Source of the DNA: Bacteroidales bacterium
GTDB lineage: Bacteria > Bacteroidota > Bacteroidia > Bacteroidales > UBA7960
Direction: 5' to 3'
DNA: 25,000 nt
Assembly: GCA_007131125.1 (NCBI GenBank)
Contig: SLRE01000228.1
Coordinates: 1-25,000 of the forward strand
Part shown: piece by piece, positions 5,464 to 14,048 of the stretch
Numbering within the stretch: position 1 is the first letter of the stretch
Layout: each line of letters begins with the position of its first letter
Program-made: the position numbers and the translations under genes
The notes under the pieces: generated by a model
What the model was told of the DNA's origin: nothing
Seen by the model: the letters and a program-made list of their open reading frames with translations, nothing else
Databases searched by the model: none

Positions 5464-7644
5464 TTACTGAAGACTTCTTTGCAGAAAATCTGTCATGAGG
5501 CGATAAAGATGAAACCTGGCATTTCGCGAAAAAATGCTGTGATCATGGTTGGGATAGATCATCAGTTCAAAGTCCACATTGGCTTCTATCAGTGCTTCGG
5601 CCATTTCCATGGTATGCTGGTAATGCACGTTGTCGTCGGCCGACCCGTGCACCAGCAGGTAATTGCCCCTGATTTTATCCACATGATTGATGGGGGAATT
5701 GTCTTCATAACCATCGGGGTTTTCCTGTGGGGTACGCATATACCGCTCGGTATATATGGTATCGTAAAAACGCCAGTGGGTAACCGGCGCCACAGCAATT
5801 GCGGCATTAAACCAGTCGGCTCCCTTGGCCAGGCAAAGCGAAGTAAGGTAACCTCCATAGCTCCAGCCAAAAATACCAATCCGGCCGGCATCAACAAAGT
5901 CAAGGGAAGCAAGGTATTTCGCCGCTTCAATCTGGTCGATGGTTTCATATTTACCCAGTTCAAGGTAAGTCATTTTTTTAAACTCCTCTCCCCTGGCCCC
6001 GGTACCCCGGTTGTCGACAGATACCACAATAAAGCCTTTCCGGGCAAGCATCTGAAACCACACCCCGTTAAAAGGATTCCAGCGCTCAATAACGGTTTGC
6101 GAGCCGGGCCCTCCGTAAACATACATCAACACAGGGTATTCTTTTTCAGGATTAAAATCTGCCGGCTTGATCATCCAGCCATTGAGTTCCACATCATCTC
6201 CTGTGGTAAACTGAAAAAACTCAGGCTCTACAAAACCATGTGCTTTGGTTTTTTCAACCAGCTCTTCATTGTCCTCCAGTATGCTTATTTTTCTTCCGTT
6301 GGCATGGTGAAGGCTGAACACCGGAGGAGAAGAAATGGTGGAATACTGGTTGATAAAAAACTGAAAACCTTCGCTAAAGGTGGGGTTATGCATCCCCTCC
6401 TCCTGGGTGATCCTGGTTTTTCGACGCCCGTTCAAACGAACCGAATACAGGTTATTGGTAAGCGGGGATTCTTCATGAGAAAGGTAATATACCAGGCCTT
6501 TGTCTTCATCCACTCCCAAAAAACGCTGCACATCCCATGACCCGGAGGTAAGTGCCCGCACTTCCCTGCCCTGCATATCATAAAGATACAGATGATTGTA
6601 ACCGCTTTTTTCACTGCTGATGATGAAATTCCTTCCGTTCTCCAAAAAGGTAAGATCATCTGTAATGTCAATGTAATAAAGGTTGTTTTCCAGGTAAAGC
6701 AAAGAAGTGCTGCCGGTAGCGGCTTCGGCAAGCAGAATTTCAAGCTGGTTTTGATGACGGTTTAACCTTTGAATGGAAAGTTTTTCGGGATCACGGGTCC
6801 ATTGTATGCGCGGGATGTACTGGTCTTTTTCCTCCCCTATGTCCACCTGAAGGGTTTCCCCGGATTCCACGTCATAAATGTGAATGGTAACAAAGGCATT
6901 CTCCTCTCCTGCCTTGGGGTACTTAAAACGATATTCTTCCGGATATAGCTCCCCATAAAGCAGCATGAGGAATTCTTTTACATGTTCCTCATCAAAACGG
7001 TAAAACGCAATTTTTGCTCCATCCGGCGACCAGTGAAACCCTTTCACAAAGGCAAACTCTTCCTCATAAACCCAGTCAGTGGTTCCGTTTATAATTTTAT
7101 TGTACTCTCCATCTGTTGTAACCGGATATTCTTCTCCTGAAGAAAGATTTTTTATATAGATATTGTTGGCCCGCACAAAAGCAATTTTTTTCCCGTCGGG
7201 CGAAAAATCAGGGAGGCGCTGTGTGGTGCCTTCGGATAATGGGGTCAGTTCCTGGCTTTCAATATTCCAGATGTAATGTTCGGCCCTGGTTGAACGCCGG
7301 TAAATCGACTCCTGATTTGCACCCACCAGCAGCATGGACTCATCCGGGCTAAAAGAATAATAATCTACCGAAAGGGCTTCGCCGTTTTCTCCCTTTAAAA
7401 GATCCCTGGTAGAAAAAACCGTTTCCTGGAATTCACCGGTTTCATATTTGTAAATATTAATATCGGTATTGTTCTCTACCAGTGAATACCGCAAACCATC
7501 CTGCATGGACTTTCCAAGGGTAATGGTTTGAGGCGAAAAATACATTTCCTGCCATATTTTCTCCAGGGTAATCTCTTTGGGCTGGCTGAAAAGAAAAAGA
7601 GGAAATAAAACTAATACGAAAAGTGCAGTCGAAAGCTTTTTCAT
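5464..7644 (-). CDS. Dipeptidyl-peptidase IV (S9B), exported
   Basis: Removes N-terminal Xaa-Pro or Xaa-Ala dipeptides; in Bacteroidota such enzymes usually sit in the periplasm and help use proteins as food. The 726-residue protein starts with a signal peptide (KKLSTALFVLVLFPLFLFSQP), then a beta-propeller domain (about 60-460) containing DWVYEEE, the paired-glutamate motif that holds the substrate amino terminus and marks DPP-IV. The C-terminal alpha/beta hydrolase has S595 (GWSYGGY), D670 (GSADDNVH) and H702 (NHDH). I chose the ATG at 7642-7644, which starts the signal peptide; the longer in-frame version adds 14 residues ahead of it. A consensus promoter ends about 65 nt upstream. Monocistronic: rpsU downstream has its own promoter. 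Confidence 0.94.
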   Translation of the reverse strand: MKKLSTALFVLVLFPLFLFSQPKEITLEKIWQEMYFSPQTITLGKSMQDGLRYSLVENNTDINIYKYETGEFQETVFSTRDLLKGENGEALSVDYYSFSPDESMLLVGANQESIYRRSTRAEHYIWNIESQELTPLSEGTTQRLPDFSPDGKKIAFVRANNIYIKNLSSGEEYPVTTDGEYNKIINGTTDWVYEEEFAFVKGFHWSPDGAKIAFYRFDEEHVKEFLMLLYGELYPEEYRFKYPKAGEENAFVTIHIYDVESGETLQVDIGEEKDQYIPRIQWTRDPEKLSIQRLNRHQNQLEILLAEAATGSTSLLYLENNLYYIDITDDLTFLENGRNFIISSEKSGYNHLYLYDMQGREVRALTSGSWDVQRFLGVDEDKGLVYYLSHEESPLTNNLYSVRLNGRRKTRITQEEGMHNPTFSEGFQFFINQYSTISSPPVFSLHHANGRKISILEDNEELVEKTKAHGFVEPEFFQFTTGDDVELNGWMIKPADFNPEKEYPVLMYVYGGPGSQTVIERWNPFNGVWFQMLARKGFIVVSVDNRGTGARGEEFKKMTYLELGKYETIDQIEAAKYLASLDFVDAGRIGIFGWSYGGYLTSLCLAKGADWFNAAIAVAPVTHWRFYDTIYTERYMRTPQENPDGYEDNSPINHVDKIRGNYLLVHGSADDNVHYQHTMEMAEALIEANVDFELMIYPNHDHSIFSRNARFHLYRLMTDFLQRSLQ

Positions 7645-7710
7645 GGAGGTTGTGGTTATTTTGTTTACTTGATATCTTTTCCCCAATAGAATAGCATTAA
7701 TTGGTACTTA

Positions 7711-7741
7711 CAAAAGTATACAGTTCGGCTGAAAAACCAAA
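7711..7741 (-). promoter_or_regulatory. Bacteroidota-type promoter for DPP-IV gene
   Basis: Minus strand TTTG (7738-7741), 19-nt spacer, TACTTTTG (7711-7718), again a full match to TTTG-N19-TAnnTTTG. The predicted start near 7704 leaves a leader of about 60 nt to the ATG at 7644, which supports the shorter start chosen for DPP-IV. Confidence 0.75.
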
Positions 7742-7823
7742 CGCAGGAAAAAAGTTTAAGAAAAACCACAAGGAAATAGCCGGAGAAAAGTGCCAAAAAA
7801 TACTGGCCGAGTGAAAAACTCCT

Positions 7824-8072
7824 TTATTTTAGCAGTTTGGAAATATCAAACTGGTTTTTGTAGATACTCAGGATTTCGTCAACGCTAAGGGTTTCAACCT
7901 TTTGGATTTTGTTGGCAGCAGGCACATACCACACTTCTGCATAAAAGTCGTAAAGGGTGTATAGCTTGATGTTGAAGTGCAGGAACTGACGGGAGGTGAT
8001 TTCCTTTCCCTTTTCAAACACACGGTACACCTTTTCTTTGAGAGGTGCCTGTTCAAATTCTTTTTGTGTCAT
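7824..8072 (-). CDS. Small conserved-looking protein of unknown function
   Basis: An 82-residue cytoplasmic-looking protein (MTQKEFEQAPLKEKVYRVFE...) with no signal peptide, membrane helix or cofactor motif. It has a mix of acidic and basic residues, an aromatic middle (KLYTLYDFYAEVWYVP) and a C-terminal helical part (LSVDEILSIYKNQFDISKLLK). I do not recognise the family. That it is real is supported by normal codon use, a compact soluble composition, and its fit between the DPP-IV promoter and pssA. It is divergent from pssA with only 38 bp between the start codons. No clear terminator follows. Confidence 0.7.
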   Translation of the reverse strand: MTQKEFEQAPLKEKVYRVFEKGKEITSRQFLHFNIKLYTLYDFYAEVWYVPAANKIQKVETLSVDEILSIYKNQFDISKLLK

Positions 8073-8110
8073 AAACCGGTTTTTAAAACGTCATTTTCAA
8101 CATCCTACAT

Positions 8111-8869
8111 ATGAGAAATATTCCCAACATCATTACCCTTGTAAATTTGTTTCTGGGCTGTGTGGCGGTGGTCATGGCCATTGAAGGTCAGCCCGGAACT
8201 GCAGCCATCCTGATCATTATCGGCTCCATTCTTGATTTTATGGATGGAATGGCAGCCCGTTTGCTCAGGGCAGGCTCCCCCATTGGGCAGCAGCTCGACT
8301 CCCTGGCCGACCTGGTAAGTTTTGGGGTAGCCCCGGCTGCCATCGCTTATCAATATTTGGTTGAGACTGCACAGGTATTTAACCACGAAGGCCTGCGTAT
8401 TGTTTTCCCATTTCTTGCATTTTTTCTGGCGGTTTTTTCCGGTCTCAGACTGGCCATATTCAATATCGACTCCCGTCAGACCGACTCCTTTATTGGCCTG
8501 CCCACTCCGGCCAATGCATTGTTTTTTTGCTCCCTGCCTTTTGTATTGGCTTTTTCGGCCAAACAGGGTGTAATATATGGTGTGGTTACAGATCTGGTTT
8601 CCAGCACGATAGTCTTCCCTGCAGTGGTTTTGCTTTTTTCATGGTTGCTGGTTTCCCCATTCAGGATGTTTTCATTGAAAGTCAAATCCTTTGCTTTCAG
8701 GGAAAACCGGCTGCGGTATTTTTTCCTTGGGGGTTCACTGGTTTTTTTGTTGATATTCGGTTTGGAAGCTTTTCCCCTGATAATGATTTTTTACATAATT
8801 TTGTCGCTGATCGATCATTTTTTTAATCAGCCCGGAAAAAACCCCGGCAACCACTCCCATCAAATCTAG
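8111..8869 (+). CDS. pssA: CDP-diacylglycerol-serine O-phosphatidyltransferase family protein
   Basis: Transfers the phosphatidyl group of CDP-diacylglycerol to serine, the first step to phosphatidylserine and phosphatidylethanolamine. The 252-residue membrane protein has the CDP-alcohol phosphotransferase motif complete: D42, D45-G46, A49-R50, G59, D63 and D67 (DFMDGMAARLL...GQQLDSLAD). Several hydrophobic segments surround it. The N-terminus MRNIPNIITLVNLFLGCVAV is typical of PssA type II, which favours serine over glycerol phosphate as acceptor, though substrate is inferred. It starts 38 bp from the divergent small gene and is followed 8 nt later by purS. Confidence 0.9.
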   Translation: MRNIPNIITLVNLFLGCVAVVMAIEGQPGTAAILIIIGSILDFMDGMAARLLRAGSPIGQQLDSLADLVSFGVAPAAIAYQYLVETAQVFNHEGLRIVFPFLAFFLAVFSGLRLAIFNIDSRQTDSFIGLPTPANALFFCSLPFVLAFSAKQGVIYGVVTDLVSSTIVFPAVVLLFSWLLVSPFRMFSLKVKSFAFRENRLRYFFLGGSLVFLLIFGLEAFPLIMIFYIILSLIDHFFNQPGKNPGNHSHQI

Positions 8870-8877
8870 AAAAGCAA

Positions 8878-9132
8878 ATGAAGTTTCGCGCAGAGATCAA
8901 CGTAATGCCTTTGAAAGCCCTGCTGGATCCGCAGGGAAAAGCCATCACCGCAAGTATGAAAAACCTTGACCTTCCCGAAATTGGAAATGTTAGGGTGGGC
9001 AAACATATTACCCTGGAAGTGGATGCACCTGATGAAGCACAGGCCAGGGAAAAGGTGGAAACCGCCTGTAAAAAACTGCTGGCCAATCCTATCATGGAAT
9101 ATTTTGAGTTTGAACTGGTTCCCGAAAATTAA
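8878..9132 (+). CDS. purS: Phosphoribosylformylglycinamidine synthase subunit PurS
   Basis: PurS is the small subunit that bridges PurL and PurQ in the fourth step of purine synthesis (FGAR to FGAM). The 84-residue protein shows the family features: a first beta strand (MKFRAEINVMP), LLDPQGKAI, the second strand region VRVGKHITLEV, a helix rich in E/A/K, and CKKLLANPIMEYFEFEL at the C-terminus, matching the LLANPVIEDYEFE-type ending of PurS. Length is normal. It starts 8 nt after pssA. No purL or purQ lies in the window, so it is separated from its partners here. Confidence 0.88.
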   Translation: MKFRAEINVMPLKALLDPQGKAITASMKNLDLPEIGNVRVGKHITLEVDAPDEAQAREKVETACKKLLANPIMEYFEFELVPEN

Positions 9133-9161
9133 ATTCCGGGCAAAATCACCCCGGACAACCC

Positions 9162-9524
9162 ATGGCAGAACTTCATGAAACCGGCAAACAGGGCGAGGCC
9201 ATTGCCATTGCATACCTGCGTAAAAAAGGCTATGAAGTGCTGGAAGCCAACTGGTTTTCCGACCACCTGGAAGTTGACATCATTGCCAGAAAAGACGATT
9301 TACTGGTGGTGATTGAGGTGAAAACCCGCCGAACAAGCTTTTTTGGAGAACCCGAAGAGTTTGTTTCCAAAAGCAAGCAAAAAATGCTGATCAAAGCGGC
9401 CAATCATTACCTTGTCAAAAAAGACCTGGACCTGGAAGTGCGCTTTGACATTATTGGCGTTCTTTTTAAAGGCGACAAATACCAGGTAAACCATATTGAA
9501 GACGCTTTTTATCCCACCCTTTAG
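9162..9524 (+). CDS. yraN: YraN / UPF0102 family putative endonuclease
   Basis: UPF0102 proteins have a restriction-endonuclease-like fold; their cellular role is unsettled. The 120-residue protein has the family layout: GKQGEAIAIAYLRKKGYEVLEANW at residues 8-31, then the nuclease-like core D39 ... E52-V-K54 (HLEVDIIARKDD, LVVIEVKTRR), then a helix KSKQKMLIKAANHYL and RFDIIGVLF. Length is typical. It follows purS by 29 nt and probably ends the pssA-purS-yraN unit. It converges with the tricorn-type gene; I see no plus-strand terminator with a U-run. Confidence 0.9.
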   Translation: MAELHETGKQGEAIAIAYLRKKGYEVLEANWFSDHLEVDIIARKDDLLVVIEVKTRRTSFFGEPEEFVSKSKQKMLIKAANHYLVKKDLDLEVRFDIIGVLFKGDKYQVNHIEDAFYPTL

Positions 9525-9593
9525 CCCGCTGGAAAAAAACCTGAATCCCCATTGATTGCAGGAGTTCTTCCGGTAATTTAACGATCAGAAGTC

Positions 9594-9635
9594 CCAAAAA
9601 GAAACAGGCCCGCAGCATGATTTTCTGCGGACCTG
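9594..9635 (-). terminator. Intrinsic terminator for tricorn-type gene
   Basis: CAGG-C-CCGCAG (9605-9615) pairs with CTGCGG-A-CCTG (9625-9635), with one mismatch and a nine-base loop. On the minus strand it is followed by TTTCTTTTTGG. It lies about 40 nt after the stop of the S41 protease gene. Confidence 0.7.
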
Positions 9636-9674
9636 CCTCCTGTATTGGCAATCCTTCCGGTCGCGGAAAAATTA

Positions 9675-12600
9675 CTATTGACGGGAACGGTCAGGGAATT
9701 CAGGAACAGGATGGATCTTCTGTTCATAATCTTCCATTAGGTCCAATATTTCTTCAATAGCCCTGTTCAACTGCTGGTCTATCCCTTCAAATTCTTTGGC
9801 AGGTTCGTTATCAACATAAATATCGGGTTCCACCCCGATTCCTTCAATTATCCACTCCTCCCCATGAATGTCATAAGGTGCAAATTCAGGCTTGGAGAGG
9901 GTACCCCCGTCAATAAACGGCAAAGAGCCACGTATGCCAACTACTCCGCCCCAGGTGGTGGTGCCGATCAAGGGTCCAATGTCCAGTTTTCTGAACTGAT
10001 AAGGGAAAAGGTCGCCGTCTGATGCAGAATAACGGTCGATCAAACAGACCTTCGGGCCCAGGTGGATCTGTGCCGGTCGGGTTCCGGGGGCCGCATTTCT
10101 CGACATGTTAAGGGAGGTGAGCTCCCTGTTGAGCCTTTCAATCAGCATTGGAGAAACATTTCCGCCTCCATTGCCCCTTACGTCAATTATCAGGGCTTTT
10201 TTGCGCAACTGGGGGTAAAAGTGCTTGACAAACTCATTCAAGCCGCCGGGACCCATATCAGGAATATGAATGTAACCCACTTTGCCATCTGTGGCTTCGT
10301 TTACCTTGCGGATGTTTTCCTGCACCCAGTTGTAATAGTAAAGGTCGGCCTCATCTTCCACAGGTACCACAATCACTTTTCTTGAACCCTCCATCCCGGG
10401 CCGTTGATTTACTGTAAGCTCAACCTGCTGTCCGGCTTTACCAACAAGGGATTCGAAAATGTTTTGCACCCTGTTTACCGCTTGGCCGTTAACTGCAAGG
10501 ATATAATCACCCTCCTTAACATCTACTCCTATTTCCGTGAGGGGTGAGCGGCGGGAAGTATTCCAGTTTTCTCCCTTCAGGATGCGGTCAATGCGGAAAA
10601 ATCCTGATTCGTGCCGGCTGAGTTCTGCACCGAGCAGACCCATCTTGATGCGATCGGGTTTGGGGACATCCCCTCCTCCAACATAAGCATGCCCAACATT
10701 AAGTTCACCTACCAGTTCGCCAAGCACATAGGTGAGATCAAGGCGATTGTTTACATGATGTACAAGAGGCAGATATTTTTCCCGCATTTTTTCCCAGTCA
10801 ACCCCATGCATGTTGGGAGCATAAAAGAAATCGCGCATCTGCCGCCAGGTTTCATTATAGATCTGCAGCCACTCTTCCCTGAGGTTTACCCATACTTTCA
10901 TATTGGTAAGATCAAGGTGTTCCTCAATGGATATGGGAGAACGCGGCAGATCAATCACTGCATAGCGGCCGCGGTCGGACAGCATCATCTTTTTGTGGTC
11001 GGCACTGATCTGATACCCTTCAAACTCTCCTAGCTTTGTTTCTTTTTTGTCTTCCATCTTAAACATCATCAGACTTGAGCGGGAATCACCATGCGACCTT
11101 TTCATATAATATATGTGCCCGTCAACAACCCTGATCCCAAAATAAGTGGAAACATCAATGGGAAGCACTCCTATACGGTTGCTGATATTTTCCTTATCAA
11201 TGAGAATCTTTTCGGGCTTGCCTCCTGATCCTTTTCCTTCTGTATTATTACGACCGGAAACCGACACCTCATCATTATGGGGTTCAAGAAAAGAAGACAC
11301 TTCCTCCCTGAGGGTTACAAAATAAACCCGGCTCATATCGGTGTAAGCATGATTCCATTCGGTACGGCTGTAAATGGGGTTGAAATCCCTGTTGGAAACA
11401 AAAAACAGGTATTCGCCCTTATCGCAGAATGAAGGCTGGGAAGAATCATACCATCCATCTGTAACGGCAAATTTTTCCTTTGTTTCAAGGTTATAAATGA
11501 ATATCCTGTTGTAGTGCTCTGTTTCGGGCCGGGTAAATGTGATCCACCGGCTGTCGGGCGACCAGGCGTATTGCGAAAACTCCCAGGCCTCTGCCTGGTC
11601 CACAAGGGTAACTTCTTTAGATTCAACGTCAACGTATTGTAACCTAAGTTTTTTATCTGCCCATAGGATCTTTTTGGCATCAGGCGACCAGCTCAGGCGA
11701 TACTTGTATGTGTCGGCATCGGTGGTGAGCTGTATGGGGTCCTCTTTTCCGTCCTGCTGCTGAATATAAATCTCATCCTCCCCGGTTTCGTCTGAGATGT
11801 AAGCGATATATTTTCCATCGGGCGACCAGGTCACATTTCTTTCATGCACCCCCGAGGTTTTGGTCAGATTCCTGGTAATCCCGCTTTTTGCAGGAACGCT
11901 CCATACATCTCCCCTTGCCCCAAAAGCAACACGGCTGCCATCTGAAGCCAGGGAGGCTGTTTGAATAAAATCGCTGGCGTCAATGCGCTGATTGCGTCCT
12001 GCAGCGAAATCTTCGGCAATGTAAATATTTATTTTTTCTATGGTTTCGGTTTCAGTTTCAAAAATGTAAAGAAAACCGCCTTTTTCAAAAATAATTTCAC
12101 TCCCTCCCATGGATGGGAACTTCACGTCAAATTCTTCGAAGTGGGTCAGCTTCCGGGTCTGTTCTGATTCCAGGTCGTAAACAAACAAATTCATTCGGCC
12201 ATCTCTGTCGGAAGCAAAATAAACCTTATCGCCTTTCCACATGGGAAAAATATCCTGTGATTCATTTTCGGTAAGGTTTTTTGTGGTACGTTCGTTAAGG
12301 TCATGTAACCAAAGGTCATCGGCCATGCCTCCCTGGTAGAATTTCCAGGTGCGGAACTCCCTGAAAACCCGGTTATAGATAAAACTTTCCCCGTCTTCGG
12401 CATAACTGATCCAGCCGCCATCGGGTACAGGGATCTGCTCCGGCATATCCCCATGAATATTCACAAGAAACAGCCCGCCCTTAAAGGCGTTGAAAGAACG
12501 CTTCCTTGACCGGAATATGATGGTTTCATTGTCTTTCCACCCCATTACAATGTTGTTGGGGCCCATACGATCAGAAAGATCATCGCGTGAAAGGGTCGCG

Positions 12601-12917
12601 GTGTAGGTTAAACGAAGCGGAATCCCGCCCCCCGAGGGCATAACAAAAACCTCAGTATTGCCATCGTACTGCCCGGTAAAGGCAATGTGCTCTCCATCAG
12701 GGCTGAACCTGGCAAACATCTCGTAACCCACATGGCTGGTTAATTTGCGGGCAATACCTCCCCCCCGGTCAACAGTATAAAGATCACCGGCATAGGAAAA
12801 AACCACCTGATCACCATGAACCGCCGGGAAACGCATCAAACGGGCTTCCTCCATGGAAGCACCCAGAACAAGCACACTGATCATGCAGCTTGCAACAAAC
12901 AGGAAAAACTTTTTCAT
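9675..12917 (-). CDS. Tricorn-type S41 peptidase, exported
   Basis: Tricorn proteases cut peptides into short products. The 1080-residue protein has a signal peptide (KKFFLFVASCMISVLVLGAS), two beta-propeller regions (about 28-310 and 320-660, with repeated FSPDGEHIAF, WSPDGKYIAYISD and WSPDSRWITF blades), a helical part, a PDZ domain around 755-850 (DYILAVNGQAVN) and a C-terminal S41 core. Catalytic residues by position: H743 (GHAY), S966 (YSASDGD) and E1030 (GVEPD), close to H746/S965/E1023 of Thermoplasma tricorn. The residue before the histidine is Gly rather than the archaeal Ser745. The signal peptide implies an envelope role, unlike the cytosolic archaeal enzyme. It ends with an intrinsic terminator. 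A weak TTACTTTG box lies at 12949-12956. Confidence 0.93.
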   Translation of the reverse strand: MKKFFLFVASCMISVLVLGASMEEARLMRFPAVHGDQVVFSYAGDLYTVDRGGGIARKLTSHVGYEMFARFSPDGEHIAFTGQYDGNTEVFVMPSGGGIPLRLTYTATLSRDDLSDRMGPNNIVMGWKDNETIIFRSRKRSFNAFKGGLFLVNIHGDMPEQIPVPDGGWISYAEDGESFIYNRVFREFRTWKFYQGGMADDLWLHDLNERTTKNLTENESQDIFPMWKGDKVYFASDRDGRMNLFVYDLESEQTRKLTHFEEFDVKFPSMGGSEIIFEKGGFLYIFETETETIEKINIYIAEDFAAGRNQRIDASDFIQTASLASDGSRVAFGARGDVWSVPAKSGITRNLTKTSGVHERNVTWSPDGKYIAYISDETGEDEIYIQQQDGKEDPIQLTTDADTYKYRLSWSPDAKKILWADKKLRLQYVDVESKEVTLVDQAEAWEFSQYAWSPDSRWITFTRPETEHYNRIFIYNLETKEKFAVTDGWYDSSQPSFCDKGEYLFFVSNRDFNPIYSRTEWNHAYTDMSRVYFVTLREEVSSFLEPHNDEVSVSGRNNTEGKGSGGKPEKILIDKENISNRIGVLPIDVSTYFGIRVVDGHIYYMKRSHGDSRSSLMMFKMEDKKETKLGEFEGYQISADHKKMMLSDRGRYAVIDLPRSPISIEEHLDLTNMKVWVNLREEWLQIYNETWRQMRDFFYAPNMHGVDWEKMREKYLPLVHHVNNRLDLTYVLGELVGELNVGHAYVGGGDVPKPDRIKMGLLGAELSRHESGFFRIDRILKGENWNTSRRSPLTEIGVDVKEGDYILAVNGQAVNRVQNIFESLVGKAGQQVELTVNQRPGMEGSRKVIVVPVEDEADLYYYNWVQENIRKVNEATDGKVGYIHIPDMGPGGLNEFVKHFYPQLRKKALIIDVRGNGGGNVSPMLIERLNRELTSLNMSRNAAPGTRPAQIHLGPKVCLIDRYSASDGDLFPYQFRKLDIGPLIGTTTWGGVVGIRGSLPFIDGGTLSKPEFAPYDIHGEEWIIEGIGVEPDIYVDNEPAKEFEGIDQQLNRAIEEILDLMEDYEQKIHPVPEFPDRSRQ

Positions 12918-13329
12918 GCTAAATAATTTTAATGGATATATAAATTTACAAAGTAAGAAGCCAATTCAGGCCAAAACAATTTTATCAGCAATCCTGAAAA
13001 AAACACTCAATTTTGAAAAAAAACCTCATTGCCCCATGCCAGGGGCAGCAGACAAAAATAAGGGATTCTTTTTATTCCCCGGGAAAAAATAACCCCGGGA
13101 TTTATCAGCCAATTCATTCCGGCACATTCCACATCCCGACAATAAAGAATTTTTTCTTCAAAAAGCGAACAAACCCATTGCTTTTATTGTTATGCACAAT
13201 TAAAAGAATTGCTTAATCCAAACAGTTTTCCGGAGCCTGAAGCTTTTCAGACTTAATAAATTACTGAAAACCAATATCACCCTTTGGGTGGTCATATAAC
13301 ATAATAACCTATTAAAAAGAAAAAACGAT
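12918..13329. other. 412-nt divergent intergenic region (tricorn-type gene / peroxiredoxin)
   Basis: AT-rich, with no convincing gene on either strand. It holds a weak -7-like TTACTTTG for the minus-strand protease (12949-12956, no good -33 box), two CCCCGGG blocks around 13077-13098 that could pair through their palindromic core but lack a U-run, an ATTGT-N5-ACAAT dyad near 13186-13200, and a short CACCC-TTT-GGGTG hairpin (13278-13290) about 40 nt before the peroxiredoxin start. I did not find a consensus promoter for the peroxiredoxin. The dyads may be operators, but nothing identifies a regulator. Confidence 0.5.
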
Positions 13330-14022
13330 ATGGAAGAAAAAGATGTAAAACAGGAAGAAATTGTAAGAATGCCTTTGATTGGCGATCCCGCTCCATCATT
13401 CAAGGCCAAAACCACAATGGGGCCTTTAAACTTCCCTGAGGATTACAAAGGCAAGTGGGTCATTCTTTTCAGCCATCCTGCAGATTTTACCCCGGTATGT
13501 ACCACTGAGTTTATGACCTTTGCTACCATGCAGGATGATTTCCGCAAGCTGAATACGGAGTTGATTGGCTTGTCCATAGACAGTATTTACGCTCACATTG
13601 CATGGCTGCGCACCATTAAGGAAAAGATCGAGTTTAAAGGGATGAAAGATGTGGAAGTGACTTTCCCGGTAATTGAAGACCTGAAAATGGATGTTTCCAG
13701 GAAATTCGGAATGGTACAGCCCAATGCATCGACCACACAGGCGGTAAGGGCGGTTTTTATTATGGACCCTGAAGCCAAAGTAAGGGCAATTTTGTATTAC
13801 CCCCTCAGTACCGGCCGTAATATGGACGAGATCAAGCGTATGGTCATTGCCATGCAAAAAGCCGATAAGGAACAAATTGCCACCCCTGCCAACTGGCAAC
13901 CGGGTGATGATGTTATCATTCCTCCTCCCGGTTCATGCGGCACTGCAAAAGACCGGGTAGAAAGCAAAGACGAAGACCAATATTGCCTGGACTGGTTCAT
14001 GTGTTTCCGTAAGGAAAAATAA
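13330..14022 (+). CDS. Peroxiredoxin, Prx6-type
   Basis: Reduces hydrogen peroxide and organic peroxides through a reactive cysteine. The 230-residue protein has the thioredoxin-like core with PADFTPVCTTEF, placing the peroxidatic cysteine at C57, then GLSIDSIYAHIAWL and the ATTQ/AVRAVFIMDP region with the conserved arginine. The long C-terminal arm typical of Prx6/archaeal AhpC-like members follows. It contains PPPGSCGTAKDR and a final YCLDWFMCF, giving three extra cysteines that could act as resolving residues. The start at 13330 adds 13 residues before MPLIGDPAPSF; the internal ATG is an alternative. It is monocistronic, ended by a strong intrinsic terminator at 14049. Confidence 0.94.
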   Translation: MEEKDVKQEEIVRMPLIGDPAPSFKAKTTMGPLNFPEDYKGKWVILFSHPADFTPVCTTEFMTFATMQDDFRKLNTELIGLSIDSIYAHIAWLRTIKEKIEFKGMKDVEVTFPVIEDLKMDVSRKFGMVQPNASTTQAVRAVFIMDPEAKVRAILYYPLSTGRNMDEIKRMVIAMQKADKEQIATPANWQPGDDVIIPPPGSCGTAKDRVESKDEDQYCLDWFMCFRKEK

Positions 14023-14048
14023 AAGCTCTGCCTCTATTACTTATATAT

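Noticed and set aside
5359..6540. A 393-codon open frame on the plus strand opposite the DPP-IV gene
   Set aside because: It lies antisense to a protein with an intact catalytic triad and the DWVYEEE motif, and the translated product shows no domain or sensible composition. It is a shadow of codon bias.
7645..7686. Longer DPP-IV start with 14 extra residues
   Set aside because: It would place residues before a classic signal peptide. The promoter position fits the downstream ATG.
13077..13098. Pair of CCCCGGG blocks as a terminator
   Set aside because: The blocks are direct rather than inverted repeats beyond the CCCGGG core, there is no U-run, and no gene ends nearby.
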